The notes beneath the pieces are model-generated. The model had not been told where the DNA came from. It was given only the letters and a program-made list of their open reading frames with translations, and did no database searches. From Streptomyces sp. HSG2 (GTDB taxonomy: Bacteria > Actinomycetota > Actinomycetes > Streptomycetales > Streptomycetaceae): a stretch of DNA of 64,000 bases. The position numbers and the translations under genes are program-made. This document shows positions 27,301 through 34,990 of this stretch, piece by piece (position 1 is the first letter of the stretch; each line of letters begins with the position of its first letter). The DNA lies in contig NZ_CP066801.1 of the NCBI RefSeq assembly GCF_016598575.1, forward strand, positions 1,484,501-1,548,500, given 5' to 3'.

Positions 27301-27555
27301 GTGCAACCGCCCCGAGGCGGCGACCACCGAGGGGGCCCCGGCCGCGGCGACGGTCGCGGCCACCACGGCCACGGCGACGAGGAGACGGTTGCGGACCCGG
27401 GTGGGCCGACCCTTGCCGACCGGGGTCTCGGAGCGCCCCGAGGGACCGCCGGGGCCGGTGGCGTCCGTGGTGCCTGGGGTGGGTCCGACGTCCCCCGCGG
27501 GGGCCTTCTGCTTGCCTGTGCGACGAGGCCGCGTCTTCTGCACCGGTGCTCGCAT
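24391..27555 (-). CDS. cvnA: Conservon sensor kinase-like protein CvnA
   Basis: A 1054-residue protein. An N-terminal basic stretch leads into a first membrane helix (about 56-80), an extracytoplasmic nitrate/sulfate-sensor type domain, a second helix (about 370-388), HAMP and coiled coil, and a HATPase_c region (about 575-708) with ELMENATSFSPPD and QGLGLGLYVVA. The phospho-acceptor region lacks a normal H-E-L-R-T-P box. Residues about 710-1054 are a low-complexity Pro/Glu/Ala/Gly tail, long for the family. In conservons CvnA, B, C and D form a signalling complex at the membrane. Confidence 0.92.
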   Translation of the reverse strand: MRAPVQKTRPRRTGKQKAPAGDVGPTPGTTDATGPGGPSGRSETPVGKGRPTRVRNRLLVAVAVVAATVAAAGAPSVVAASGRLHDSQELVVLAGRTQDALTLAHALADERDQVTPYVSAGRPESMAPSEQHSDRVDRQVEEFRRDAGVPSSLRSDLDGIAAVRRAALTGESTALEAHRAYSETVAGLHALADRLAEEMTPRAGGGAHALAELDTAVQQAAATRGLLLAALSVPTATETVLDPVTGLPVEITTSSEADGELRDALTAAAQRARVRSDAALEGFLDGATGEARDGYTATVAGPEIDEAEERLARLTDAPTLADDELDTATRELEGALTARLDAMRGAESALFERRTAALEELRDDDVTALELHAAALGVLVLVAVGVTAAMARTLTRPLAVLRRGSARLAEAENPVAEEPVSFTGRDDEFARTIRSVNSLHARTVALAERIGTLESDRKHLVAQRQRMADAREELRDELDAATARLQALRKSIGGTFVNLSLRTLGLVERQLTVIEGLEEREQDPERLATLFKLDHFATVMRRHSENLLVLAGSEHVQHSAAPVPLVDVVRAAVSEIERYERVRIAGLPPRAHVVGFAADDLSHLLAELMENATSFSPPDLPVEVSGWLLESGEVMLSVQDGGIGVDAERLERLNARLAEVDPDAPFEREGEQGLGLGLYVVARLAHRHGARVRLRREKQGGATAVVVLPTSLLAPEPAMAEVSPPAASEDEGTVVLSGSEPGTSVLPGRGDDADPVVEAAERALRRAEEAERTGGTTGDSVTARRAPSDPSERSGEGDVGEAPAATRSTAGPAPARRPDGEGEPAGPGKDRASDDDLGPEVVHEPGGAPEPEEERETAAASPAAGPDPEEADHPAWAPDAVGPADPGEVRTRAVESAPTAAAPSPGEGLSETTMELLVPNPASETAPPAAEVVSPRNPRSPAGGLPRPDEPARPADPEPEPAHDRAPDRESDPGDGRITGKGLPKRTPKVRAPAPTTRARTASVDAEELRRRLGGFHRGAEAGRRDVAEEIAATGTREGTTEEATGGTVEEERR

Positions 27556-27954
27556 TCTTGAACTCGTGTACCCGTGGGCCCGGATGGCGCTCCGTCAACG
27601 GACCGGTCGGTGTGCGCACACGCCCCGGGCACTCGGCCGGATCCGGGCCGGCCCCCACCGGTCCCCGACCCTCCCAGCGCCGGTCGGCGGTGCAGGCGCA
27701 TCACCTCGCCCGCCACCCGAAGGAGTGAACCCCGGAGGGGAGTTGGTGGGCAAGTTCCCCTGGCGCGTGCGCGCGGCCCGGCGAGCGCGCCGGTTGGACG
27801 TCCGGGGCGGACGGTGGGAAGATGCCCCGCCCCACGCCCCCGGAGTGGCTCATTCCGCCGGAAACCCGGCGATCGTCCACCGGTTTCCCGGGGAGGTGCG
27901 CGCCGTTCGCCGGGCGTCGGGGGCACGTGTGCGCGACTCGTGCAGACTGGCGCG
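27556..27954. promoter_or_regulatory. Divergent intergenic region, cvn operon / PP2C-like gene
   Basis: 399 bases between the start of cvnA and the start of the phosphatase-like gene. It should carry both promoters. No clear promoter boxes or operator could be assigned by eye. Confidence 0.35.
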
Positions 27955-28740
27955 ATGCGTACGGAACTCATCTCGCGCCCGGGACACCCCGAGCGACCCG
28001 ACGAGGACTTCGCGAGCATCACCCTTCCCGGCGCCGGACACGGCGGGACACTGGTCGTCCTGGACGGGGTGACCGCGCCGGCGGGCGACACCGGGTGTCT
28101 GCATTCCGTCCCCTGGTTCACCGCGCGCCTGGGGGGCGCGCTCACCGAGCTGGCCCTCTCGCTCGCCGACGCCCCCCTGGGCGAGGCGCTCTCCCACGCC
28201 GTCGCCCGCACCGCCGCGGCCCACGCGGACACTTGTGACCTTTCTCACGCACGCACCCCACAGGCCACGGTGGTCTGCGCCCGCTGGTCCCGGGAGACGG
28301 TCGAGTACCTGGTCCTCTGCGACTCCGTCCTGCTCGTCGAGGCCCCGGACGGCACCGTGACGACCGTCCGCGACGACCGGCTCGCCAGGTCGGGAATCAC
28401 CGCCCGCACCACCGAGGAGGAGATCGACACACGACTGCGCAACCGCGAGGGAGGCTTCTTCACCGCCGCCGCGGACCCGGGGGTGGCCTCCCGGGCCGTC
28501 ACCGGCGCCCTGCCCCGACGCGAGGTGCGCTCGCTGACCGCGCTGACGGACGGCGCGGCGCGCCTCGTGGAGGTCTTCGGCGAGGGGAGCTGGGCCGCGT
28601 GTCCGGGCCTGGTGCGGAGCGAGGGAGCGCGGGCGCTGGTGGACCGGGTTCGGGACCTGGAACGCGCCGCCGCGTCGCGTGGCGCGCCCGGGCCCGGCAA
28701 GACTCACGACGACGCGACCGTGGTGTACGCCGAGGTGTGA
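27955..28740 (+). CDS. PP2C-like (PPM-family) protein, probably non-canonical
   Basis: A 261-residue protein with a PPM-like layout: N-terminal strand with RPGHPERPDEDF and LVVLDGVTAPAGDTGC, later LVLCDSVLLVE and a closing KTHDDATVVYAEV. Serine/threonine phosphatases of this family bind two metals by Asp residues in DG and DD motifs; some are visible here (DGVT, HDDAT), but the usual DGMGG loop is not present, so activity is uncertain. The 3' end meets the convergent MarR gene 11 bases away. Confidence 0.75.
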   Translation: MRTELISRPGHPERPDEDFASITLPGAGHGGTLVVLDGVTAPAGDTGCLHSVPWFTARLGGALTELALSLADAPLGEALSHAVARTAAAHADTCDLSHARTPQATVVCARWSRETVEYLVLCDSVLLVEAPDGTVTTVRDDRLARSGITARTTEEEIDTRLRNREGGFFTAAADPGVASRAVTGALPRREVRSLTALTDGAARLVEVFGEGSWAACPGLVRSEGARALVDRVRDLERAAASRGAPGPGKTHDDATVVYAEV

Positions 28741-28751
28741 CGGGCGCCGGA

Positions 28752-29264
28752 TCACCGCTCCAGGCCGCGGTTGAGCTCGCGCAGCAGCCGGGCCAGTTCC
28801 TCCACCGCCGTCGGTTCCCAGTCGGCGAGCCTCCGCGCGTATCCCGCCCGGCGCGCCTCGCGGACCCGACCGACCCGGTCGCGTCCCTCGGCGGTCAAGG
28901 TGACCAGCCAGGCGCGGCCGTCCGCCGGATCCCGCTCACGGGCGACGAGTCCGAGCCCCTCCAGGGCGCGGAGCTGACGGGACATGGTGGCCTTGCCCAC
29001 CCCGATGTAGCCGGCCAGGTCCGTGGCCCGTTGGGGACCGCGCTCCCCCAACCGGACCAGCAGCCCGTAGGCGGCCGACTCCAGGTCCGGGTGCACCTCT
29101 CGGGCCATCTCCGCCTGGCCGGCCCGCGCGCGCCGGAACAGCACCGTCAGCTCGCGTTCCAGGGCGAGGAACTGCGGCCGGTCCGCCTCGGGCCCGAGAC
29201 CCTCACCCGGAGGGGTGACCCCGTTTCCTGCTCGCGTTCCCCCGTCGTTCCCGCGTTCACACAC
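28752..29264 (-). CDS. MarR-family transcriptional regulator
   Basis: A 170-residue protein with a winged-helix MarR core: TDLAGYIGVGKATMSRQLRA, then LVARERDPADGRAWLVTLT. The wing residues DPADGRA are typical. Start GTG 29264 has GGGG nearby. An extra 30 residues precede the core. Target genes are unknown; it is convergent with the PP2C-like gene and upstream of the lon terminator region. Confidence 0.9.
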   Translation of the reverse strand: MCERGNDGGTRAGNGVTPPGEGLGPEADRPQFLALERELTVLFRRARAGQAEMAREVHPDLESAAYGLLVRLGERGPQRATDLAGYIGVGKATMSRQLRALEGLGLVARERDPADGRAWLVTLTAEGRDRVGRVREARRAGYARRLADWEPTAVEELARLLRELNRGLER

Positions 29265-29366
29265 GTCAGCCCCTGTCTGAAGGTTCCCGGTCAGAGGAGC
29301 CCGCCGCCGTGGCCGGCGCGCGGGCGGGGCAAGTATTCCGCAGGTCGTCGGAGGTCGGCGAACGGA

Positions 29367-29410
29367 CCGGGGCGGCCGGTCCCCCGAGGTCCGGGGTCCG
29401 GCCGCCCCGG
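29367..29410 (-). terminator. Terminator of lon
   Basis: A perfect 13-bp inverted repeat (ccggggcggccgg) around an 18-base loop that itself forms a small hairpin. It begins 2 bases after the stop codon of lon on the minus strand. Confidence 0.82.
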
Positions 29411-29412
29411 TG

Positions 29413-31845
29413 TCAGGCGGCCACCGGGACCCGGGGGTCGGCCGACTCGGTCGCCGGCGCCAGCGCCAGCTCCAGGACCTGTCGGACGTCGGACACCGTG
29501 TGGACTTCCAGCGCCCGGAGGACCTCGACCGGCACGTCGTCGAGGTCGGGTTCGTTGCGCTTGGGGATGATCACCGTGGTGATCCCCGCCCGGTGCGCGG
29601 CCAGCAGCTTCTGCTTCACCCCGCCGATCGGCAGCACTCGCCCGGTCAGCGAGACCTCACCCGTCATCGCCACGTCCGGCCGGACCGGTCGCCCGGACAG
29701 CAGCGAGGCGAGGGCGGTCGTCATGGTGACGCCCGCGCTCGGGCCGTCCTTGGGCACCGCGCCCGCCGGGAAGTGGATGTGCACGGCACGCTCCTTCAAC
29801 CCGGTCACCGGCAACTCCAGCTCCGCCCCGTGGGAGCGCAGGAAGCCGAGGGCGATCCGCGCCGACTCCTGCATCACGTCGCCGAGCTGGCCGGTCAGGG
29901 TGAGACCGGCCGCCCCCGTCTCCGGGTCGGCGAGGGAGGCCTCGACGTAGAGCACGTCCCCGCCGGCCCCGGTCACGGCGAGACCGGTGGCCACACCGGG
30001 CACCGAGGTGCGGCGCTCGGCGGGGTCCTGGGCGGACTCGGGGGTGTGGTGCGGCCGGCCGATCAGGCCCCGTAGGTCGCCCCGGGTGACGGTGAACGGC
30101 AGTTCCCGCTCGCCCAGCTCGTGCAGCGCCGCGATCTTCCGCAGCAACCGCGCCGCGGCCCGCTCCAGGTTGCGGACGCCCGCCTCGCGGGTGTACTCGC
30201 CGGCGAGGGCGCGCAGGGCGTCCTCGCCGACGACGACCTCATCCGGTGCCAGGCCCGCGCGTTCCATCTGCCGGGGCACCAGGTGGTCGCGGGCGATGAC
30301 CACCTTCTCGTCCTCGGTGTACCCGTCTAGGCGGACCAGCTCCATGCGGTCGAGCAGGGCCTCGGGGATGGCCTCCAGGACGTTGGCGGTGGCGAGGAAG
30401 ACCACGTCGGACAGGTCCAGCTCCACCTCCAGGTAGTGGTCCCGGAAGGTGTGGTTCTGGGCCGGGTCCAGGACCTCCAGGAGCGCGGCGGCCGGGTCGC
30501 CCCGGAAGTCGGAGCCGACCTTGTCGATCTCGTCGAGCAGCACCACCGGGTTCATCGAACCGGCTTCCTTGATCGCCCGTACGATGCGGCCGGGCAACGC
30601 GCCCACGTAGGTGCGGCGGTGGCCCCGGATCTCCGCCTCGTCCCGGACGCCGCCGAGGGCGACCCGGACGAACTCGCGTCCCATGGCGTGCGCGACCGAG
30701 GCCCCGAGGCTGGTCTTGCCGACCCCCGGAGGGCCGACCAGGGCCAGGACCGCGCCGCCGCGTCGGCCGCCGACGACGCCCAGCCCCCGGTCGACCCGCC
30801 GCTTGCGTACGGCCAGATATTCGGTGATCCGCTCCTTGACGTCGTCCAGTCCGGCGTGTTCCGCGTCCAGGACCGCCTTGGCGCCCCGGATGTCGTAGGC
30901 GTCCTCGGTGCGCTCGTTCCAGGGGAGTTCGAGGACGGTGTCGAGCCATGTGCGGATCCAGGAGCCCTCCGGCGAGGCGTCGGAGGCCCGCTCCAGCTTG
31001 TCGACCTCCTTCAGCGCGGCCTGCCTGACGTTCTCGGGCAGGTCGGCGGCGTCCACGCGGGCCCGGTAGTCGTCGCTCTCCTCCTCGGGGTCCTTGCCGT
31101 CCTGGCCGTTCAGCTCCCGCAGCTCCTTGCGCACCGCCTCCAGCTGGCGACGGAGCAGGAACTCCCGCTGCTGACGGTCGACGCCCTCCTGTACGTCCTT
31201 CGCGATGGTCCGGGCCACGTCCTGTTCGGCGAGGTGGTCGCGGAGCCGGCGGGTGGCCAGCCGCAGTCGGGCCACCGGATCGGTCGTCTCCAGCAACTCG
31301 ACCTTCTGCTCGGTCGTCAGGAAAGGCGAGTAGCCCGAGTTGTCGGCGAGGGCGGAGACGTCGTCGATGGCCTGGACCCGGTCGACGACCTGCCAGGCGC
31401 CCCGCTCGCGCAACCAGGAGGTGACGAGGGCCTTGTATTCCCTCATCAGCTCGGCGACCTGGCCGGGCGGCGAATCGGGGACGCCGTCGGCCGTCGGCGT
31501 TCCCTCGACCCAGAGCGCCGCCCCGGGCCCGGTCGTGCCGGCGCCGATGCGCACCCGCGATCGACCCCGTACCAGGGCCCCGGGGTCGCCGTCGGCCAGT
31601 CGGCCGACCTGCTCCACCGTGCCCAGCACGCCGGTCCTCGCGTAGGTCCCGTCCAGGCGTGGGACCAGCAGCAGCCTGGGCTTGCCCGTCCCCGCCCGCG
31701 CCGCGGCCCGCGCGGCCTCCACCGCGGCCCGCACCTCGGCGTCGTTCAGGTCGAGCGGGACCACCATCCCGGGCAGCACGACGTCGTCGTCGATCGGCAG
31801 CACGGGCAGGGTGAGCGGTGTGATCTCCGCGGACTCAGCAGCCAT
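29413..31845 (-). CDS. lon: ATP-dependent protease Lon
   Basis: An 810-residue Lon protease. ATG 31845, preceded by AGGGGAG, is preferred to a TTG 21 bases upstream. Order of domains: N-terminal substrate-binding LAN domain (about 1-200), coiled coil, AAA+ module with Walker A GPPGVGKTS (near residue 370) and Walker B VVLLDEIDK, and a C-terminal protease with catalytic Ser703 (KDGPSAGV) and Lys746 (GGVKQKLL). Lon degrades damaged and regulatory proteins in the cytoplasm. A HAIR-type operator lies upstream, pointing to HspR control. Confidence 0.96.
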   Translation of the reverse strand: MAAESAEITPLTLPVLPIDDDVVLPGMVVPLDLNDAEVRAAVEAARAAARAGTGKPRLLLVPRLDGTYARTGVLGTVEQVGRLADGDPGALVRGRSRVRIGAGTTGPGAALWVEGTPTADGVPDSPPGQVAELMREYKALVTSWLRERGAWQVVDRVQAIDDVSALADNSGYSPFLTTEQKVELLETTDPVARLRLATRRLRDHLAEQDVARTIAKDVQEGVDRQQREFLLRRQLEAVRKELRELNGQDGKDPEEESDDYRARVDAADLPENVRQAALKEVDKLERASDASPEGSWIRTWLDTVLELPWNERTEDAYDIRGAKAVLDAEHAGLDDVKERITEYLAVRKRRVDRGLGVVGGRRGGAVLALVGPPGVGKTSLGASVAHAMGREFVRVALGGVRDEAEIRGHRRTYVGALPGRIVRAIKEAGSMNPVVLLDEIDKVGSDFRGDPAAALLEVLDPAQNHTFRDHYLEVELDLSDVVFLATANVLEAIPEALLDRMELVRLDGYTEDEKVVIARDHLVPRQMERAGLAPDEVVVGEDALRALAGEYTREAGVRNLERAAARLLRKIAALHELGERELPFTVTRGDLRGLIGRPHHTPESAQDPAERRTSVPGVATGLAVTGAGGDVLYVEASLADPETGAAGLTLTGQLGDVMQESARIALGFLRSHGAELELPVTGLKERAVHIHFPAGAVPKDGPSAGVTMTTALASLLSGRPVRPDVAMTGEVSLTGRVLPIGGVKQKLLAAHRAGITTVIIPKRNEPDLDDVPVEVLRALEVHTVSDVRQVLELALAPATESADPRVPVAA

Positions 31846-31866
31846 GATCTCCCCTTCGGCAGTCAA

Positions 31867-31887
31867 GTTGAGTTACCTGGGCTCAAT
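31867..31887 (-). promoter_or_regulatory. HAIR operator (HspR-binding inverted repeat) upstream of lon
   Basis: The plus strand reads gttgagt-N7-gctcaat, matching 11 of 14 bases of the HspR consensus CTTGAGT-N7-ACTCAAG with exact 7-base spacing. It ends 21 bases before the lon start codon. HspR control of lon is established in Streptomyces lividans; here it is inferred from the site. Confidence 0.78.
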
Positions 31888-32064
31888 GCGAAGCGCGGCG
31901 CGTTTGTTCCCCGGCCCGTTCCCGTTCGCCGTGGGCGATCGGAGGTCCCCGCGGCGAGCCCTCGCTCACTCGATCGGGTCGGATGTCCCCACCTCACCTG
32001 GGGGGCTGCGTCCGGGGTCGAAAACCCCGCGACGGAAGGCGGAACCGGCTGCCACGATGAGCCG

Positions 32065-32847
32065 ATGACACATGTCGACGGCTCCCCAGAGGTCCTGGAC
32101 CGCCGCGTCGGCCCGTACGGCGAGGTGGCCCTGCGCCGACACGGCGCGCTGCTGCAGATCATCGCCAACGGCTCCTTCCTGATGGACACCTCCGACGGCC
32201 GGTCCGAACGCCTCCTGGTGGACGCGGCGCTGGCCGCGCTCGATCCCGCCCGAACCACGCCCCGGCTGCTCCTGGGGGGACTGGGGGTCGGCTTCTCCCT
32301 GGCCCACGCCTCCGCCGACCCTCGGTGGGGAAGGATCACCGTCGTCGAGCGCGAACCCGCCGTCGTCGCGTGGCACCGTGAGGGGCCGCTGGCTCCGCTG
32401 ACCCGGGACGCCTTCGCCGACCCGCGCACCGAACTCGTCCGGGCGGACCTGACGGACCACCTCCGCGACACCCCCGACACCTACGACGCGCTCTGCCTCG
32501 ACATCGACAACGGTCCCGGGTGGACGGTCACCGAGAGCAACCGGACGCTTTACGCGCCCGAGGGGCTCCGCGCCTGCGCCCGCCGCCTGCGCCCCGGCGG
32601 CGTCCTCGCGGTCTGGTCCGCGCGCCCCTCCCCGACCTTCGAGGACGCCCTGCGCGAGGCCGGGTTCGAAGGGGTCCACTCCGAGGAGATCGCCGTGGAC
32701 CGGGGCGTTCCCGACGTCGTCCACCTCGGCCTCCAACCGGTATGGCGGGGCCGTGGTCACTCCCCGTACTCTGCTGACCGGACGCCGTCCTTCCGGCGTC
32801 GGGCGCAGTCCTGCGCGGACGAGGGATCACCCCACGGATTCCGGTAA
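32065..32847 (+). CDS. Spermidine-synthase-like SAM-dependent methyltransferase-fold protein
   Basis: A 260-residue protein starting at ATG 32065. The pattern LLLGGLGVGFSLAHA (SAM-binding glycine loop), ITVVEREPAVV (acidic end of strand 2) and ALCLDIDNGP gives a Rossmann-like SpeE fold. Such stand-alone proteins are often annotated as spermidine synthases but may not make polyamines. It is divergent from lon and separated by 19 bases from the response regulator gene. Confidence 0.8.
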   Translation: MTHVDGSPEVLDRRVGPYGEVALRRHGALLQIIANGSFLMDTSDGRSERLLVDAALAALDPARTTPRLLLGGLGVGFSLAHASADPRWGRITVVEREPAVVAWHREGPLAPLTRDAFADPRTELVRADLTDHLRDTPDTYDALCLDIDNGPGWTVTESNRTLYAPEGLRACARRLRPGGVLAVWSARPSPTFEDALREAGFEGVHSEEIAVDRGVPDVVHLGLQPVWRGRGHSPYSADRTPSFRRRAQSCADEGSPHGFR

Positions 32848-32866
32848 GCACACTCAGGGGCGGGCG

Positions 32867-33604
32867 ATGGACCACACGCAGACCTCCCACGACGGCACGA
32901 CGGTGACCCCGGGCGCCCAGCGTCGGGTCCTGCTGGTCGAGGACGACCAGACGATCGTCGACGCCGTCGCCACCCGCCTGCGTTCCGAGGGGTTCGTGGT
33001 CCGCACCGCGGCCGACGGCCCCTCCGCGGTCGCCACGGCCGAGGCGTGGCGACCGGACCTCCTCGTCCTCGACGTCATGCTCCCCGGCTTCGACGGCCTT
33101 GAGGTCTGTCGACGGGTGCAGGCCACCCGACCGGTGCCGGTCCTGATGCTCACCGCGCGTGACGACGAGACGGACATGCTGGTCGGGCTGGGGGTCGGTG
33201 CCGACGACTACATGACCAAGCCGTTCTCCCTGCGGGAGCTGGCCGCCCGGGTCCACGTCCTGCTGAGACGCGTGGAACGCGCCGCGCTCGCCGCGGCCAC
33301 GCCGCGCGGCGACACCCTGCGCCTGGGCGAGCTGGAGATCGACCAGGCGCAACGGCGGGTCCGGGTGCGCGGCACGGACGTGCATCTGACCCCCACCGAG
33401 TTCGAGCTGTTGCTGTGCCTGGCCAACACCCCGCGGGCGGTGCTCTCCCGCGAGCAGCTGCTGGCCGAGGTCTGGGACTGGGCGGACGCCTCCGGCACCC
33501 GCACCGTCGACAGTCACGTCAAGGCGCTCCGCCGCAAGATCGGCGCGGAGCGGATCCGCACCGTCCACGGCGTGGGCTACGCGCTGGAGAGCCCGCCCTC
33601 GTGA
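32867..33604 (+). CDS. OmpR-family response regulator
   Basis: A 245-residue response regulator with a receiver domain: acidic residues Glu25-Asp26-Asp27, phospho-acceptor Asp69, Thr96 and Lys118. A winged-helix DNA-binding domain (about 145-240) carries VHLTPTEFELLLCLA and DSHVKALRRKIG. Its last codons overlap the start of a histidine kinase by 4 bases, so the two form a coupled two-component system. Target genes and signal are unknown; the system lies beside kgd. Confidence 0.94.
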   Translation: MDHTQTSHDGTTVTPGAQRRVLLVEDDQTIVDAVATRLRSEGFVVRTAADGPSAVATAEAWRPDLLVLDVMLPGFDGLEVCRRVQATRPVPVLMLTARDDETDMLVGLGVGADDYMTKPFSLRELAARVHVLLRRVERAALAAATPRGDTLRLGELEIDQAQRRVRVRGTDVHLTPTEFELLLCLANTPRAVLSREQLLAEVWDWADASGTRTVDSHVKALRRKIGAERIRTVHGVGYALESPPS

Positions 33605-34713
33605 TCCGAGGACGGGAGGGACACCGGCGGAGCAGGCCGGACCCCTGGGCGGGCGTGCGCCCCTTCTCGGTCAAGACCAAGCTGGCCGCCCTCGTGGTGG
33701 CCTCCGTGCTGATCACCACCGGCCTCTCGGTGATCGCCGTCCACACCAAGACCGAGCTGCGCGTGATCACCGTGTTCTCCATGATCGCCACGTTGCTCAT
33801 CACCCAGATCGTGGCCCACGGCCTCAGCGCTCCGCTGGACGAGATGAACGCCGTGGCGCGCGCCATATCGCACGGCGACTACACCCGCCGGGTGCGCGAG
33901 AACCGCCGCGACGAACTCGGCGACCTCGCCGTCACCATCAACCGTATGGCCGACGACCTGGAGGCCCAGGACCGGCGGCGCAAGGAACTCGTGGCCAACG
34001 TCTCGCACGAGCTGCGCACCCCGATAGCCGGCCTGCGCGCGGTCCTGGAGAACATCGTCGACGGCGTCACGGACGCCGACCCGGAGACCATGCGAACGGC
34101 GCTGGGACAGACCGAGCGTCTGGGCAGGCTGGTCGAGACCCTGCTCGACCTGTCCCGCCTGGACGACGGCGTCGTCCCCCTCGACCGGCGGCGCTTCGAA
34201 GTGTGGCCGTACCTCTCGGGGGTGTTGAAGGAGGCCGCGATGGGCGGCTGCGCGCACACGGGCGTACCGGCGTGCGCGTCGGGCGGCCACACGCGCGCCG
34301 ACGTGCATCTGCACCTCGACGTCACCCCTCCGGAGCTGACCGCGCGGGCCGACCCCGAGCGGCTCCACCAGGTGGTGGCCAACCTCGTGGACAACGCGAT
34401 CAAGCACAGCCCGCCCCACGGCCGGGTCACGGTCACGGCACGCCCCGGGGCACTCAGGGACTCCCTGGAGCTGGAGGTGACGGACGAGGGTTCGGGCATC
34501 CCTCCGTCGGAGTGGCACCGGGTGTTCGAGAGGTTCGACCGGGGCGCGGTCTCCCGTCCGCACGGTCCCGGCAGCGACGGCGGCACGGGGCTGGGGCTGG
34601 CCATCGCGCGCTGGGCCGTGGAACTGCACGGCGGCGGGATACGCGTGGCGGAGTCCGAGCGGGGGTGCCGGATAGTCGTGACCCTGCCGGGTCTGCCTCC
34701 TATGCCCCATTGA
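33601..34713 (+). CDS. Sensor histidine kinase, partner of the upstream response regulator
   Basis: A 370-residue kinase starting at GTG 33601, overlapping the stop codon of the response regulator gene. Two membrane helices (about 28-47 and 54-72) enclose only about 7 residues, so it probably senses a signal in the membrane, not outside. HAMP, then HisKA with VANVSHELRTP (His136) and HATPase_c with NLVDNAIKHS and GGTGLGLAIA. An unusual Cys/His-rich insert GGCAHTGVPACASGGHT near residue 220 could bind metal or a redox signal, which is inference. Confidence 0.93.
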   Translation: MIRGREGHRRSRPDPWAGVRPFSVKTKLAALVVASVLITTGLSVIAVHTKTELRVITVFSMIATLLITQIVAHGLSAPLDEMNAVARAISHGDYTRRVRENRRDELGDLAVTINRMADDLEAQDRRRKELVANVSHELRTPIAGLRAVLENIVDGVTDADPETMRTALGQTERLGRLVETLLDLSRLDDGVVPLDRRRFEVWPYLSGVLKEAAMGGCAHTGVPACASGGHTRADVHLHLDVTPPELTARADPERLHQVVANLVDNAIKHSPPHGRVTVTARPGALRDSLELEVTDEGSGIPPSEWHRVFERFDRGAVSRPHGPGSDGGTGLGLAIARWAVELHGGGIRVAESERGCRIVVTLPGLPPMPH

Positions 34714-34910
34714 CGTAGAGTGCGCAACGGGGCCCGGGTCCGCCCGATGCCCGAACCGCAGGTCGATCCCGACGGGACCGACGTCCCGGCCTCGACCGCG
34801 CGGGAGGGCGCGTCGCGACCGGTCGACCCGGAACCCCACTTGTTTCCCGTCGTTTCCGGAACCAAAACGCGCTTCACGATGTGACATACGCGACGAAGAG
34901 CGGGCCCGGC

Positions 34911-34940
34911 CTGACCTTCCCGGCCGATGAGGCGTAGCCT
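34911..34940 (+). promoter_or_regulatory. Possible housekeeping promoter of kgd
   Basis: CTGACC at 34911 and TAGCCT at 34935 are 18 bases apart and lie about 50 bases before the kgd start codon. This is close to the HrdB-type TTGAC/TANNNT pattern, but it is only a visual match. Confidence 0.4.
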
Positions 34941-34990
34941 CTATTTCCGCTGTCCATCACCTTGTGAAGCGGAAGAGGGCGGTTGCCGCC

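Noticed and set aside
24505..27561. A plus-strand frame of about 1,000 codons opposite cvnA.
   Set aside because: Mirror of GC codon bias; no domain, and cvnA has clear kinase-like domains.
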